Shown in pieces: positions 35,752 through 44,904 of a stretch of DNA of 64,000 nt. The stretch spans positions 1 to 64,000 of the forward strand of contig JADGEN010000008.1 of assembly GCA_016744355.1 (NCBI GenBank), read 5' to 3'. Position numbers and translations under genes: made by a program. The notes under the pieces are model-generated. The model was not told where the DNA came from. It ran no database searches and saw nothing but the letters and a program-made list of their open reading frames with translations. How positions within the stretch are numbered: position 1 is the first letter of the stretch; the number at the start of each line of letters is the position of its first letter. This DNA is from Halieaceae bacterium (GTDB lineage Bacteria > Pseudomonadota > Gammaproteobacteria > Pseudomonadales > Halieaceae).

Positions 35752-37164
35752 ATGAAAACCTCCAGAGTGGCGCTCATCGCGCTTGCACTCACACTCTCGT
35801 CCGTCACCTCACAGGCTGAGTCCCTGCGCGATGTCTATGAACTGGCACTGGCTAACGATGCACAACTTAAAGCCGAGCAAGCGCAGTACCTCGCGAACCT
35901 TGAATCCGAAAAACTCAGCTTGTCGAGCTTGTTGCCGCAAGTTAATGCCAACTACGATTATTCCAATTCCGACCAGGACGTCGAAAGCGAGAGCTTTGAC
36001 ATCGAAGGTGGCGCCGGCACTACGATAGACACTCTGACCAACACCGACCTGGACCGGGAAGGCTACCAAATATCGCTCAATCAGGCGCTGTTTGATTTAC
36101 CCGCCTGGTTCAGCTTTCAATCGGGCAAAGAGCTGACAAAACAAGCAGAGGCCACCTTTGCCGCCAACCAACAAAACCTGATTGTGCGCGTGGTCGATGC
36201 CTACTTGCTTGTGTTGCGCGCCCAGGACAACCTCGCAGCCTCCTCTGCAGCAGAGCGCGCTTTCGAGCGCCAACTTGAACAGACCCAGCAGCGCTTTGAG
36301 GTTGGTCTTATTGCGATTACTGACGTGTACGAAGCGCAAGCAGCCCGCGATCTGTCTCAAGTTGATCGCATCGTCGATGAGAACAACGTTTCGGTCGCAC
36401 TGGAACGGCTGACAGTTTTAACTGGCCAGGCTCATAACAACATCGATATTCTGCAGGAAGATTTTGAGATAAAACTACCTGAACCTGCCGACCGGGCCGC
36501 ATGGGTAGAATTTGCCATGGAAAATAACTTCACTCTTCAGGCTGCACGATATTCTGAAGAAGCAGCGCGTCAGTCAGCCAAAGCAAGTAAAATGGGCCAC
36601 GCGCCAAAAGTTAGCGGCAGATATGCCTACTCCGATTATGACGTCGACGGAGACCTGACTCGAAAGCCGGCGACCACCTTTGACACCTCACCCGATAACT
36701 CCACCGAGCTTAATGCCTGGGAAATTCGTGTAGACCTGCCGCTATACACCGGTGGTGCGCTCAGCTCTAACCGGCGCAGAGCTGCACAAGATTTCAATGC
36801 CACACGAGAAAACCGTATTAACCTGTCCCGTAACACAGTCACCAACACGCGTTCGTTACACATGACAGTTATCAGTGATGTCTCACGGATTGCCGCCCGC
36901 AGGCAAAGTATTGTTTCCTCCCGCAGTGCACTGGACGCCACCCAGGCGGGCTATGAAGTGGGAACACGTAACGTCGTGGATGTATTGAATGCGCAGAATA
37001 CGGTCTTTTCTGCCGAACGCGATTACGCCAACGCGCGCTATGACTATATTCTCAGTATCCTCCGCCTAAAAGAGCAGGCTGGATTACTGAGCCCGGAAGA
37101 CATCAACAACCTGGACTCTTTTCTTGAATCACCGCCGCCACCCACAGCCGCGTCCGCCAAGTAG
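35752..37164 (+). CDS. tolC: TolC-family outer membrane efflux channel
   Basis: A 470-aa outer-membrane factor forming trimeric channels for type I secretion and tripartite efflux. A signal peptide (MKTSRVALIALALTL through SQAES) is followed by two OEP repeats. Typical marks are SLRDVYELALANDAQL at the mature N-terminus, QRFEVGLIAITDVYEAQAA in repeat one and YEVGTRNVVDVLNAQN in repeat two. ATG 35752 is preceded by AAAGGGA. Position beside yqiB/cpdA/parE matches E. coli. A GTG-start methyltransferase gene follows 6 bases later. Confidence 0.94.
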   Translation: MKTSRVALIALALTLSSVTSQAESLRDVYELALANDAQLKAEQAQYLANLESEKLSLSSLLPQVNANYDYSNSDQDVESESFDIEGGAGTTIDTLTNTDLDREGYQISLNQALFDLPAWFSFQSGKELTKQAEATFAANQQNLIVRVVDAYLLVLRAQDNLAASSAAERAFERQLEQTQQRFEVGLIAITDVYEAQAARDLSQVDRIVDENNVSVALERLTVLTGQAHNNIDILQEDFEIKLPEPADRAAWVEFAMENNFTLQAARYSEEAARQSAKASKMGHAPKVSGRYAYSDYDVDGDLTRKPATTFDTSPDNSTELNAWEIRVDLPLYTGGALSSNRRRAAQDFNATRENRINLSRNTVTNTRSLHMTVISDVSRIAARRQSIVSSRSALDATQAGYEVGTRNVVDVLNAQNTVFSAERDYANARYDYILSILRLKEQAGLLSPEDINNLDSFLESPPPPTAASAK

Positions 37165-37170
37165 ACTGTT

Positions 37171-37788
37171 GTGATTACAGGTCTTCCCCCCAATATAGAG
37201 TCTATCAAGGGGTTTTTAGCCGACGACGAAGCCGCTGCCCTCTATCAGCACGCGGCACTCGCCAGCACCCTTGGCCCGGTACTCGAAATTGGTAGCTACT
37301 GTGGTAAATCGACTATTTACCTTGGCCTCGCGTGTCAGGCAAACAATCGAACGGTATATGCCCTGGATCACCATCGCGGCTCTGAAGAGCATCAAATGGG
37401 TGAGTTTTTTCACGACCCCGACCTGTACGATAGCAATGCGGGGTTGATGGATACCTTCCGCGAGTTTCGCAACAACATTCGCAGCGCCGGTCTCAACGAC
37501 GTAGTTGTGCCGGTTGTAGCGGACTCAGAAAGTGCCTCCAGAGACTGGCAAACGCCACTGGCAATGGTGTTTATAGACGGCGGTCACAGCCTCGACGCCG
37601 CTCTCACCGACTACCGCTGCTGGACACCGCACTTAATGCGCGGTGGCATTCTGGCCATCCACGATATATTTTCCGACCCACATGCAGGGGGACAGGCGCC
37701 CTATGCGGTGCTCAGGATGGCGCTTCAATCGGGCCTTTTCGAAAAAATAGGGCAGGTAAACAGTCTGGGGCTGTTACGGCGCCTCTGA
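37171..37788 (+). CDS. Class I SAM-dependent methyltransferase
   Basis: A 205-aa protein with the SAM-binding LEIGSYCGKSTIYLG (motif I, about residues 38-52), ALDHHRGSEEHQ and the acidic VFIDGGHSLDAALTDY (motif post-II). This is the Methyltransf_24/CmcI-like layout acting on small molecules or sugars. GTG start 6 bases after tolC, so probably co-transcribed with it; copA follows 24 bases later. Substrate unknown. Confidence 0.78.
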   Translation: MITGLPPNIESIKGFLADDEAAALYQHAALASTLGPVLEIGSYCGKSTIYLGLACQANNRTVYALDHHRGSEEHQMGEFFHDPDLYDSNAGLMDTFREFRNNIRSAGLNDVVVPVVADSESASRDWQTPLAMVFIDGGHSLDAALTDYRCWTPHLMRGGILAIHDIFSDPHAGGQAPYAVLRMALQSGLFEKIGQVNSLGLLRRL

Positions 37789-37812
37789 CCCCACATAGGG
37801 AGCTTTTGCCGT

Positions 37813-40044
37813 ATGAGTAGCAAAACCACAACCCTCGCTGTCAGTAATGTCTCCTGCGCCGGCTGTGTGCGCAATATTGAATCCGCCTTGAACGAACGGC
37901 CCGATGTGTCACTCGCATCGGTAAATTTCGCCAATCGAGTTTTAACCGTAGAGGGTTCGGCTTCAGTTGAAGACCTCACGGGCGCACTCGAGAGCTTGGG
38001 CTACGGAGCAAAGTTAGCACAAGACAAGGGGCTTACCCAGGAAATCGAAGAACGGGAAGCTGAAGACGCCGTCCACTACAGGACGCTGATAAAAAACACC
38101 ATCCTCGGCCTCTCACTCGGTCTTCCATTGATGGCCTACGGCATCCTCGGCGGCAGTATGGCCGTTGAGTCTTCAAGCCAGCGCCTTGCTTGGTTGATTG
38201 TGGGCGCGCTAACCGCAGCGGTCATGTATTTTTCGGGTAAACACTTCTATGTGGGCGCTTTTAAAGCTTTTCGCAATCACAACGCCACCATGGATACTTT
38301 GATCGCTATGGGCACTGGCACGGCATGGCTATATTCCATGGTAGTGGTGTTGTTTCCCGAGATGGTGCCTCCTGTAGCACGCCACGTTTACTTTGAAGCA
38401 ACGGCCATGATAATCGGGTTAATCAATTTCGGCCTGGCCATGGAGTTGCGTGCACGCGGGCGCACATCACAGGCAATCAAGCGCCTGATTGGATTGCAGG
38501 AAAAAACTGCACGCGTTGTGCGTAATGGCGAAGAAGTTGACGTGCCAATTGAATCCGTCGCAGTGGGCGACACATTACGGGCGCGGCCGGGTGAAGGAAT
38601 TGCGGTTGATGGCGAAGTGCTGTCCGGACAAACCAACATCAACGAGTCTATGCTTACAGGTGAGCCCATGCCGGTTAGCAAAGAGCCCGGGGACGCTGTA
38701 AGCGCCGGCACACTGAACAAGAATGGTACAGTCCTATACAAGGCTACGCACGTAGGCGCCGACACAGCCCTGGCCCACATTATTAAGATGGTCAGAGAGG
38801 CACAGAACTCCAAACCCCCCATAGGACGACTGGCAGATATCGTGTCGGGCTATTTCGTGCCCAGCGTTATGTGCATAGCAATTGCGACTGCTCTGCTATG
38901 GCTGAATTTTGGCCCACAGCCCACGGTCGCCCTGGCCATTGTATCCGCTACCACGGTACTTATTATCGCCTGTCCCTGTGCCCTGGGTCTGGCCACCCCA
39001 ATGTCGGTTATGGTCGGCATAGGCAAAGCCGCGGAGTACGGCATATTGATTCGCAATGGCGAGGCCCTGCAAAAGGCCACAAATCTATCCATTATGGTGC
39101 TGGATAAAACCGGAACAATCACGCAGGGTGCACCAACCGTTACAGACCTTATCGCGATCCGAAGTCACACTGACACAGAGATTCTGGAGTTGGCTGCCAG
39201 CCTCGAGACAGGATCTGAGCACCCTCTTGCCCAGGCTATCGTTGCCCATGCAAAAGAACAGCAGTGCCAGTTAGCGCCTATCGATAATTTTGAGGCTATT
39301 TCAGGGCGGGGAGTTTGCGGGAATGTCGGCAGCAAAGCTCTTCTGTTGGGTAACGCCAAACTTATGGGCGAACACCAGATACAACTCAGCGAACAATGTC
39401 GTGCGCAGTCAGACGCACTGGCAGCCGAAGCAAAAACTCCTATGTATTTGGCAACAGATGGAACCCTCGCTGGCATCATAGCAGTGGCCGATCCCATAAA
39501 GCCTGATTCCGCCGAGGCTATTGCGCGGCTGCGATCACAGGGTATTGAAGTGGTTATGCTCACCGGGGACAATACACTCACAGCAAAAGCGGTCGCCGCC
39601 AAAGTTGGAATTGCAGAGTTTTACGCAGATGTATTACCCGCACAAAAATCTACTATGATTGCCGAGCTGCAGCGCAAATACGCCGTGGTTGGGATGACCG
39701 GCGACGGTATTAATGATGCCCCCGCGTTGGCTCTGGCAGATGTCGGCTTTGCCATGGGCAGTGGAACTGATGTTGCCATCGAAAGCGCCGATATAACCTT
39801 GATGCGAAGTTCGCTGCATGGCATTCCCGACGCCGTAAATATCAGCAAGGCGACAATGGGCAATATCATACAAAATCTCGCCGGTGCCTTCGTCTATAAC
39901 GTCGCGGGAATACCTATCGCCGCGGGTCTGCTATACCCGTTCTTCGGGATATTGCTCAACCCGGTTGTCGCCGGAGCTGCGATGGCTATGTCTTCAGTGA
40001 CAGTGGTCACCAACGCCAACCGATTGCGGCTGTATAAGCCCTAG
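37813..40044 (+). CDS. copA: Copper-exporting P1B-type ATPase
   Basis: A 743-aa heavy-metal pump that moves Cu(I) out of the cytoplasm. One N-terminal HMA domain carries CAGC (about residues 16-19). The membrane metal site is CPC in IIACPCALGLATP (about 390), the phosphorylated Asp is in DKTGTIT (about 431), with HP in SEHPLAQ and GDGINDAPALA. The last helices show YNVAGIPIAAG and MAMSSVTVVTNANRLR, the Cu(I)-selective pattern (YN and M..S). A 31-residue membrane protein gene follows 13 bases later. No MerR-type regulator is adjacent. Confidence 0.94.
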   Translation: MSSKTTTLAVSNVSCAGCVRNIESALNERPDVSLASVNFANRVLTVEGSASVEDLTGALESLGYGAKLAQDKGLTQEIEEREAEDAVHYRTLIKNTILGLSLGLPLMAYGILGGSMAVESSSQRLAWLIVGALTAAVMYFSGKHFYVGAFKAFRNHNATMDTLIAMGTGTAWLYSMVVVLFPEMVPPVARHVYFEATAMIIGLINFGLAMELRARGRTSQAIKRLIGLQEKTARVVRNGEEVDVPIESVAVGDTLRARPGEGIAVDGEVLSGQTNINESMLTGEPMPVSKEPGDAVSAGTLNKNGTVLYKATHVGADTALAHIIKMVREAQNSKPPIGRLADIVSGYFVPSVMCIAIATALLWLNFGPQPTVALAIVSATTVLIIACPCALGLATPMSVMVGIGKAAEYGILIRNGEALQKATNLSIMVLDKTGTITQGAPTVTDLIAIRSHTDTEILELAASLETGSEHPLAQAIVAHAKEQQCQLAPIDNFEAISGRGVCGNVGSKALLLGNAKLMGEHQIQLSEQCRAQSDALAAEAKTPMYLATDGTLAGIIAVADPIKPDSAEAIARLRSQGIEVVMLTGDNTLTAKAVAAKVGIAEFYADVLPAQKSTMIAELQRKYAVVGMTGDGINDAPALALADVGFAMGSGTDVAIESADITLMRSSLHGIPDAVNISKATMGNIIQNLAGAFVYNVAGIPIAAGLLYPFFGILLNPVVAGAAMAMSSVTVVTNANRLRLYKP

Positions 40045-40057
40045 GGGAGTACAAGCC

Positions 40058-40153
40058 ATGTTACTTATAAACATTCTCGGTATCGCTACCATGGCTTTTA
40101 TCGTCTGGTGGTTTTGGTTGTGGAAACCCAAAGCTGGCTCAGATACTGAATAG
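40058..40153 (+). CDS. 31-aa single-helix membrane protein linked to copA
   Basis: ATG 40058 is preceded by AGGGGAGT, a good ribosome-binding site, and the frame ends at TAG 40151-40153. The product has one tryptophan-rich hydrophobic helix (ILGIATMAFIVWWFWLWK) followed by a short polar tail. It begins 13 bases after copA and is on the same strand, so it is translated from the copA transcript. Comparable tiny membrane proteins occur after copA in other marine Gammaproteobacteria as I recall; a role in assembling or tuning the pump is inference. Confidence 0.65.
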   Translation: MLLINILGIATMAFIVWWFWLWKPKAGSDTE

Positions 40154-40181
40154 GCACAGCCTCACCGATTTTTGGCCGGGA

Positions 40182-40850
40182 CTAATCCTGGCTCGGAACG
40201 ACCTGCGGTATTGCCGTGTTCTTGTCAATCTCTTGACGAAGCTCTTGCAGCGCTTGACGCACAATCTGTACCGCAGCACTTAAACTCAGACCGGCGATAA
40301 TGGTAGCCGTAATAAGGTCTGGCCAACGCGACGACGTCGCAAACACACCCAATGCAGCGATCATCACCGCGATATTACCGATAGCATCGTTGCGACTGCA
40401 CAACCAGATTGAACGCATGTTGGAATCACCAGAACGATAGCGGTAGAGGATGATTGCAACACCCAGATTGGCAATCAGGGCGGCAAAAGCAATCCCCCCC
40501 ATAAGCGAAGCGTCCGGAACACTGCCTGCTACGGCGCGATCAACTGCTGCACCAATCACCCACAGGCCAAACAGGCCCATGCATACCCCCTTGAACAATC
40601 CAGCTTTGGCTCGCACGGAGAGAGCCATACCCAATACGAACAGACTGATCGCATAATTAGCTGCATCACCAAAAAAATCCAGCGCATCGGCCTGTAGCGA
40701 CATGGAGCCACCCACTGCACTGGCGATGATTTCGACAAAGAACATACCGCCATTAACAATAAGTGCCACCCACAAGGCTCGCCGAAAGACCGGGTCTTTG
40801 TGCCCGCCGTCCGACCCACTTTCAGATGGGCAATGTGTACAGCCAACCAT
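40182..40850 (-). CDS. Cation diffusion facilitator family transporter
   Basis: A 222-aa inner-membrane cation transporter with six predicted helices. Zinc-site residues appear as ADALDFFGDAANY in helix 2 (DxxxD type) and SRNDAIGNIAVM in helix 5 (an N/DxxxD-like pair). The N-terminus has CTHC before the first helix. It is shorter than most CDF proteins because the cytoplasmic C-terminal domain is reduced to a short tail. The start codon abuts the stop of the SmtB-type regulator gene (one shared base at 40850), so regulator and transporter form one operon. Zinc or cobalt export is expected. Confidence 0.85.
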   Translation of the reverse strand: MVGCTHCPSESGSDGGHKDPVFRRALWVALIVNGGMFFVEIIASAVGGSMSLQADALDFFGDAANYAISLFVLGMALSVRAKAGLFKGVCMGLFGLWVIGAAVDRAVAGSVPDASLMGGIAFAALIANLGVAIILYRYRSGDSNMRSIWLCSRNDAIGNIAVMIAALGVFATSSRWPDLITATIIAGLSLSAAVQIVRQALQELRQEIDKNTAIPQVVPSQD

Positions 40851-41194
40851 TAGTGTTGCCCCCCAGTGCTGCCCGGTTCGCCAACGTGGGCCACCATATC
40901 TTCAATCACACATTGAATGTGCGCATCTGCCGCAACGTAAAACACCTGCTTGCCACGCCGCTCGGCCCGCACAATACGTGCTCCGCGCAACAATCGCAGA
41001 TGATTACTTACCAGTGACTGGGAGAGCCCCAACAGCTCTGCGATATCTGACACGCTGATTGGTTGATGCAGGCAGCACAGAATAATGCGCAGACGACTGC
41101 TGTCTCCCATGAGGCGAAACATTTCTGCCAAACGAGAAATTTCTTCATCTGAAGCACTTTGTGTAAACGGATCTATATGAGCCAACATAAACAT
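40850..41194 (-). CDS. ArsR/SmtB-family metal-responsive repressor (alpha-5 zinc-site type)
   Basis: A 114-aa winged-helix repressor. The recognition helix is LSQSLVSNHLRLLRGA, followed by the wing RRGKQVFYVA. The C-terminal helix shows D90-x-H92-x10-H103-x2-E106, the spacing of the zinc-sensing alpha-5 site of SmtB/CzrA. The ELCVCDL-type arsenic site is absent. It is therefore a Zn/Co sensor rather than an arsenic sensor, despite lying after an arsenic operon. It is co-transcribed with the CDF transporter. A perfect 10-12-10 palindrome overlaps its start codon and is the probable operator. Confidence 0.9.
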   Translation of the reverse strand: MFMLAHIDPFTQSASDEEISRLAEMFRLMGDSSRLRIILCCLHQPISVSDIAELLGLSQSLVSNHLRLLRGARIVRAERRGKQVFYVAADAHIQCVIEDMVAHVGEPGSTGGQH

Positions 41195-41218
41195 ATCATC
41201 ATCTATTAATATGTTTAT
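41187..41218. promoter_or_regulatory. Palindromic operator candidate for the SmtB-type repressor
   Basis: Arms ATAAACATAT (41187-41196) and ATATGTTTAT (41209-41218) are perfect reverse complements separated by 12 bases. The left arm covers the repressor's ATG (41192-41194), so binding would block translation-start-proximal transcription and allow autoregulation of the repressor-CDF operon. The flanking sequence is AT-rich and lies in the 49-base gap after arsJ. Confidence 0.65.
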
Positions 41219-41243
41219 ATATTTACTGATAATTCACAAACTG

Positions 41244-42464
41244 TCAAGCCCGAACAACAACATGCCTTGGTAAAGCCGTGGAAATTGCACAGGCAATGAG
41301 CAGGAAAACCGCTGAAACCCACAAACAGGCTTCCAGCCCCGCTACCTGATAAAGCCAACCGGAGAGTACAGTACCCAACAAGCGGCCACCGGCGTTGGCC
41401 ATGTAATAAAAGCCAACATCCAGTGACACGCCATCTTCTTTGGCATAGCTGATAATCAAGTAGCTATGCAAAGACGAGTTAATGGCAAACAGTGCGCCAA
41501 ACACCATCAAGCCTCCAACCAACACCCACTGGTTGTCCAGCCCGCTGGATAAACCCAATGCGATCATCGCAGGGACGACCGCCAACACACCTGCCCAAAT
41601 CAGTGCAGAGATACCATCCGGCACCTTGGCTGACTGTACGCCAGTAAAATGTGGAGCCAGCGATTGAACAACTCCGTAACCTATGACCCACAGCGCCAGA
41701 AAACTACTTACTCCCCAGTAGTCCCAGCCCAGAACACCACTGAGATAAACAGGTAGCGCCACCACAAACCAGACATCGCGAGCGCAGAACAGAAACATTC
41801 TCGCCGCCGACAAAGCGTTAACCGCACGACTCTTTGACAACATTTCTGAAAATCTGGGCTTGCGCGTGGCCTTGCCCAACTCTGATTGCGCGGTGGCCAT
41901 GCTGAAAACCCAGACAATGGCCAAAGCCAGAGCCATCACTGCAATAGCACCCTTAAACCCCAACAGTGAAAGCAGTGCACCACCAAGAAAAAAACCGACT
42001 CCTTTCAATGCATTCTTGGAGCCGGTAAGAGCCGCAACCCACTTATATAACTTACCTTGGGCATGGTCGGGAAGCAGTAACTTCACGGAACTCTTGGCGC
42101 TCATTTTATTCAGGTCTTTAGCAATCCCGGAAAGCGCCTGTGCAGCCATAACCCATGGAATAGTCAGGGCACTGGCAGGTACCAACAGCATGCCCAGGGC
42201 CAACACCTGTATCGCCAGGCCAATATTCATGGTTTTATTCAAACCCAGATGGGCGCCTAACCAACCACCGACAAGGTTGGTAACCATGCCAAAAAATTCG
42301 TAGAACAAAAACAGCATGGCAATTTCAAGCGAGCTATAACCCAACCCATGAAAATAGAGAATCACCAACATGCGTAAAGCGCCGTCGGTGAGTGTGAACG
42401 CCCAGTAGTTGAAGGTTATCAACATATACTGACGTGTCTCGAAGGAGAGATTACTGAGGAACAT
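41244..42464 (-). CDS. arsJ: ArsJ, 1-arseno-3-phosphoglycerate efflux MFS transporter
   Basis: A 406-aa, 12-helix major facilitator protein. Distinctive ArsJ segments are ETRQYMLITFNYWAFTLTDGALRM at the N-terminus (residues about 10-33), YEFFGMVTNLVGGWLGA, ALSGIAKDLNKMSAKSSVK and GFYYMANAGGRLLGT. ArsJ exports the unstable arsenate ester made when GAPDH uses arsenate in place of phosphate, giving arsenate resistance without reduction. The matching GAPDH gene is three genes upstream in the same operon. No arsenate reductase or ArsB/Acr3 gene is seen in the window. Confidence 0.92.
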   Translation of the reverse strand: MFLSNLSFETRQYMLITFNYWAFTLTDGALRMLVILYFHGLGYSSLEIAMLFLFYEFFGMVTNLVGGWLGAHLGLNKTMNIGLAIQVLALGMLLVPASALTIPWVMAAQALSGIAKDLNKMSAKSSVKLLLPDHAQGKLYKWVAALTGSKNALKGVGFFLGGALLSLLGFKGAIAVMALALAIVWVFSMATAQSELGKATRKPRFSEMLSKSRAVNALSAARMFLFCARDVWFVVALPVYLSGVLGWDYWGVSSFLALWVIGYGVVQSLAPHFTGVQSAKVPDGISALIWAGVLAVVPAMIALGLSSGLDNQWVLVGGLMVFGALFAINSSLHSYLIISYAKEDGVSLDVGFYYMANAGGRLLGTVLSGWLYQVAGLEACLWVSAVFLLIACAISTALPRHVVVRA

Positions 42465-42498
42465 CGATAGTAACTGCTATACGGTTACGTGTAGAAAG

Positions 42499-42738
42499 TC
42501 ATACATCTGCCAGCCATTTCTCAATGTCGCCACGGGAGGGAACAGAACCGCTGTACACAAGCTTTTCGTCGACAACTACAGCAGGTGTGCGCATAACCCC
42601 AAAGGCCATGATGACCTGTGGGTCGTTTACCTTTTCAACAGAGACTGCAATATTTTTCTCCTCAGCGACTGCACTTATCGCCTGCGCCGTTTTACTACAT
42701 TTAGCGCAACCGCTGCCAAGAACTTTGAAAATTTTCAT
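42499..42738 (-). CDS. Small thioredoxin-like redox protein
   Basis: A 79-aa thioredoxin-fold protein of the short MTH895/TM0996 type. It begins MKIFKVLGSGCAKC with the CxxC redox pair at about residues 11-14, followed by a cis-Pro region in MRTPAVVVDEKLVYSG. ATG 42738 gives the family length. It is 10 bases downstream of the permease gene; this permease-thioredoxin pairing recurs in metal and arsenic loci. It may reduce an arsenical or a permease cysteine; inference. Confidence 0.85.
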   Translation of the reverse strand: MKIFKVLGSGCAKCSKTAQAISAVAEEKNIAVSVEKVNDPQVIMAFGVMRTPAVVVDEKLVYSGSVPSRGDIEKWLADV

Positions 42739-42748
42739 ACGATGCTCC

Positions 42749-43744
42749 CTAAATATACTGTGTCGCAAAATTAAATACCCAGCCTACCAACGTAAATGCG
42801 GCGAGCAGCAGCGCAAACAATACCGCCAGCAACTGCCACTGCATGACCTGCTTGAGCAAAATAAACTCCGGAAAACTGGCCGCTACAGTGCTCATACAAA
42901 AAGCCAAGGTTGTACCCACGGGTAAGCCATTACTTATCAGGCTTTCCATCACAGGGATAACACCCGTTGCGTTCGAGTACAGAGGTATCCCCACCAACAC
43001 CGCCGCTGGCACAGACCACCATTGTCCATCACCCAAGTGCGCTTCAATCCATCCATCGGGAACAAATCCATGCAGGGCGGCACCCAGACCAACCCCTACT
43101 ATCACCCACTTCCACACTCGGCCAAAAATTTCCAAAGCCTCGTCTTTCGCGTATTGATGACGCTCAACGAGGCTCAAGCTGACCGCGGCTTCGCCTTCCC
43201 GACTGGCCTCTATCTGCGATTGTCCACGCTGTAACGCTTCAGCCGCAAACGATTGCAACCAACGCTCGGCCTTTATAGCATCCAGAAACACCCCACCGAG
43301 AATTCCCACTGTCATGCCGACAAGTACGTACAGCGCGGTAAATTTCCAGCCAAGCAAACTCAACAGCAACAACACTGCTACTTCGTTTATCAGTGGCGAG
43401 GTAATAAGAAATGCCATGGTGATGCCCACCGGAATCCCTGCAGAGGTAAAGCCAAGGAAAACGGGGATACTGGAACAGGAGCAAAACGGAGTGACCGCGC
43501 CGAAGCCAGACGCCATAACATAGCCGGTACTTTTGTGCCTGACAGCGAGATAATCGCGCACGCGCTCAACATTCATAGAGGCGCGCAACAGGGCGATAAC
43601 GTAGATCATCACCAACAACAAGACGAAAATTTTGCTGACATCCTCAACAAAGAAATGCAGGGCATCACCCAGCTTTGTTTGCGCTACAAACCCCAGCAGG
43701 TCAAATACAATCCATGTCGCAAAATCTGAAAAAACCTGGAACAT
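42749..43744 (-). CDS. ArsP/YraQ-family permease (DUF318)
   Basis: A 331-aa inner-membrane permease with about eight helices. The signature FGAVTPFCSCSSIPVFLG (about residues 80-97) carries the CSCS cysteines, followed by FLITSPLINE. A second half repeats the motif loosely in PLYSNATGVIPVMESLI. The family includes the methylarsenite exporter ArsP and permeases of unknown cargo. Its start shares one base with the stop of the GAPDH gene and it precedes the mini-thioredoxin, so it is an integral part of the arsenic operon. Confidence 0.85.
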   Translation of the reverse strand: MFQVFSDFATWIVFDLLGFVAQTKLGDALHFFVEDVSKIFVLLLVMIYVIALLRASMNVERVRDYLAVRHKSTGYVMASGFGAVTPFCSCSSIPVFLGFTSAGIPVGITMAFLITSPLINEVAVLLLLSLLGWKFTALYVLVGMTVGILGGVFLDAIKAERWLQSFAAEALQRGQSQIEASREGEAAVSLSLVERHQYAKDEALEIFGRVWKWVIVGVGLGAALHGFVPDGWIEAHLGDGQWWSVPAAVLVGIPLYSNATGVIPVMESLISNGLPVGTTLAFCMSTVAASFPEFILLKQVMQWQLLAVLFALLLAAFTLVGWVFNFATQYI

Positions 43745-44754
43745 CAGGTCGCCTCACGTTCACTGATCATACGCAGTAGGTCGATGACACGGTTGGCGTA
43801 GCCCCACTCATTGTCGTACCAGAGATAGAGCTTTACTTGAGTGCCATTAACAATCATGGTCGACAGGGCATCGACAATACTGGAGCGCGGGTCTGTTTTG
43901 TAATCTATGGAAACCAACGGCTTTGTTTCATAGCCTAGAATGCCTGCAAGTTCGCCGGCAGCAGCCACTTCCAGCAGTGCGTTCACCTCTTCGACACTGG
44001 TTTCCCTAAGCACTTCGAATACGCAATCAGTCAGCGAGGCATTAGCCACCGGTACCCGCACCGCGTGGCCATTTAACTTACCTGCTAGTTCGGGAAAAAT
44101 GTGTGTAATCGCAGTTGCCGAACCGGTGGATGTTGGAATCAGGCTGATGCCACAGGCTCTAGCGCGCCGCAGGTCTTTGTGCGGGGCATCGAGAATTGTC
44201 TGGGTATTGGTAACATCGTGAATGGTCGTCATGGAGCCATGTTTGATACCAAGACTCTCATGGATAACCTTCACCACTGGTGCCAGGCAATTGGTGGTGC
44301 AGGACGCCGCGCTGACAATCGTGTGGATGTCGGGGTCATACAAGTGATGGTTGACACCCATGACCACATCAAGAACACCCGCTTCCTTCACCGGTGCAGT
44401 CACTAGCACCCGCTTTACACCCTGTTTGAAGTAATCCTGCAGTGACTCTTTACTCTTGAACTTTCCCGTGGCGTCGATAACAATATCGCAGCGCGACCAG
44501 TCGGTCTCAGCAATGGCACTGTTGGCGCTAAACACGAGACCAGAATCTTCAATGGCAATCTCTCCAGCCTGACCATGGGCAGTGTGCTGCCACGTCCCAT
44601 GTACCGAGTCAAAGTTGAGCAGGTGGGCAAACGTAGCCGCATCGCCGGCCGGGTCGTTCAGCTGCACAAATTCAAATTGTTCACAGTCCCAACCGGCACG
44701 CAAACTGAGCCTGCCCATTCTGCCCAGACCATTAATACCGACTTTGAAAGCCAC
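43744..44754 (-). CDS. ArsJ-associated glyceraldehyde-3-phosphate dehydrogenase
   Basis: A 336-aa GAPDH. The NAD-binding start is [11 protein letters not shown]; the catalytic Cys is in [13 protein letters not shown] (about residue 153), with the active-site His in the following helical region; [10 protein letters not shown] closes the protein. GTG 44754 is preceded by GGGGGAG and yields a standard N-terminus. Beside ArsJ, such GAPDHs use arsenate to form 1-arseno-3-phosphoglycerate for export. It is the first gene of the operon GAPDH - permease - thioredoxin - arsJ. Confidence 0.9.
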   Translation of the reverse strand: MAFKVGINGLGRMGRLSLRAGWDCEQFEFVQLNDPAGDAATFAHLLNFDSVHGTWQHTAHGQAGEIAIEDSGLVFSANSAIAETDWSRCDIVIDATGKFKSKESLQDYFKQGVKRVLVTAPVKEAGVLDVVMGVNHHLYDPDIHTIVSAASCTTNCLAPVVKVIHESLGIKHGSMTTIHDVTNTQTILDAPHKDLRRARACGISLIPTSTGSATAITHIFPELAGKLNGHAVRVPVANASLTDCVFEVLRETSVEEVNALLEVAAAGELAGILGYETKPLVSIDYKTDPRSSIVDALSTMIVNGTQVKLYLWYDNEWGYANRVIDLLRMISEREAT

Positions 44755-44828
44755 TGCGTTACTCCCCCAAAATGTTGTTAACCCTATACATATTACGCAC
44801 AAAGAAACCCTGTATCGAGTCACAGAGC

Positions 44829-44856
44829 TTGCCGGCACTGCCCGATCTTGTATTAT
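44829..44856 (+). promoter_or_regulatory. Possible sigma-70 promoter of the DUF2132 gene
   Basis: TTGCCG (44829-44834) and TATTAT (44851-44856) are separated by 16 bases and lie about 50 bases before the GTG start at 44905. The -35 matches consensus at four of six positions and the -10 at five. Confidence 0.35.
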
Positions 44857-44904
44857 CTGTGATTAGAGGCAATATCAGGCCAATAGGGCGCAAAGGACAC
44901 ATCA

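Noticed and set aside
35553..35807. 84-codon minus-strand frame in the yqiB-tolC gap
   Set aside because: It overlaps the start of tolC, has no ribosome-binding site or recognisable motif, and sits in the divergent promoter region.
40850..41194. Repressor as the arsenic regulator of the ars operon
   Set aside because: It lies downstream of the operon, lacks an ArsR-type cysteine site and carries a zinc-type alpha-5 site, so zinc/cobalt sensing is favoured.
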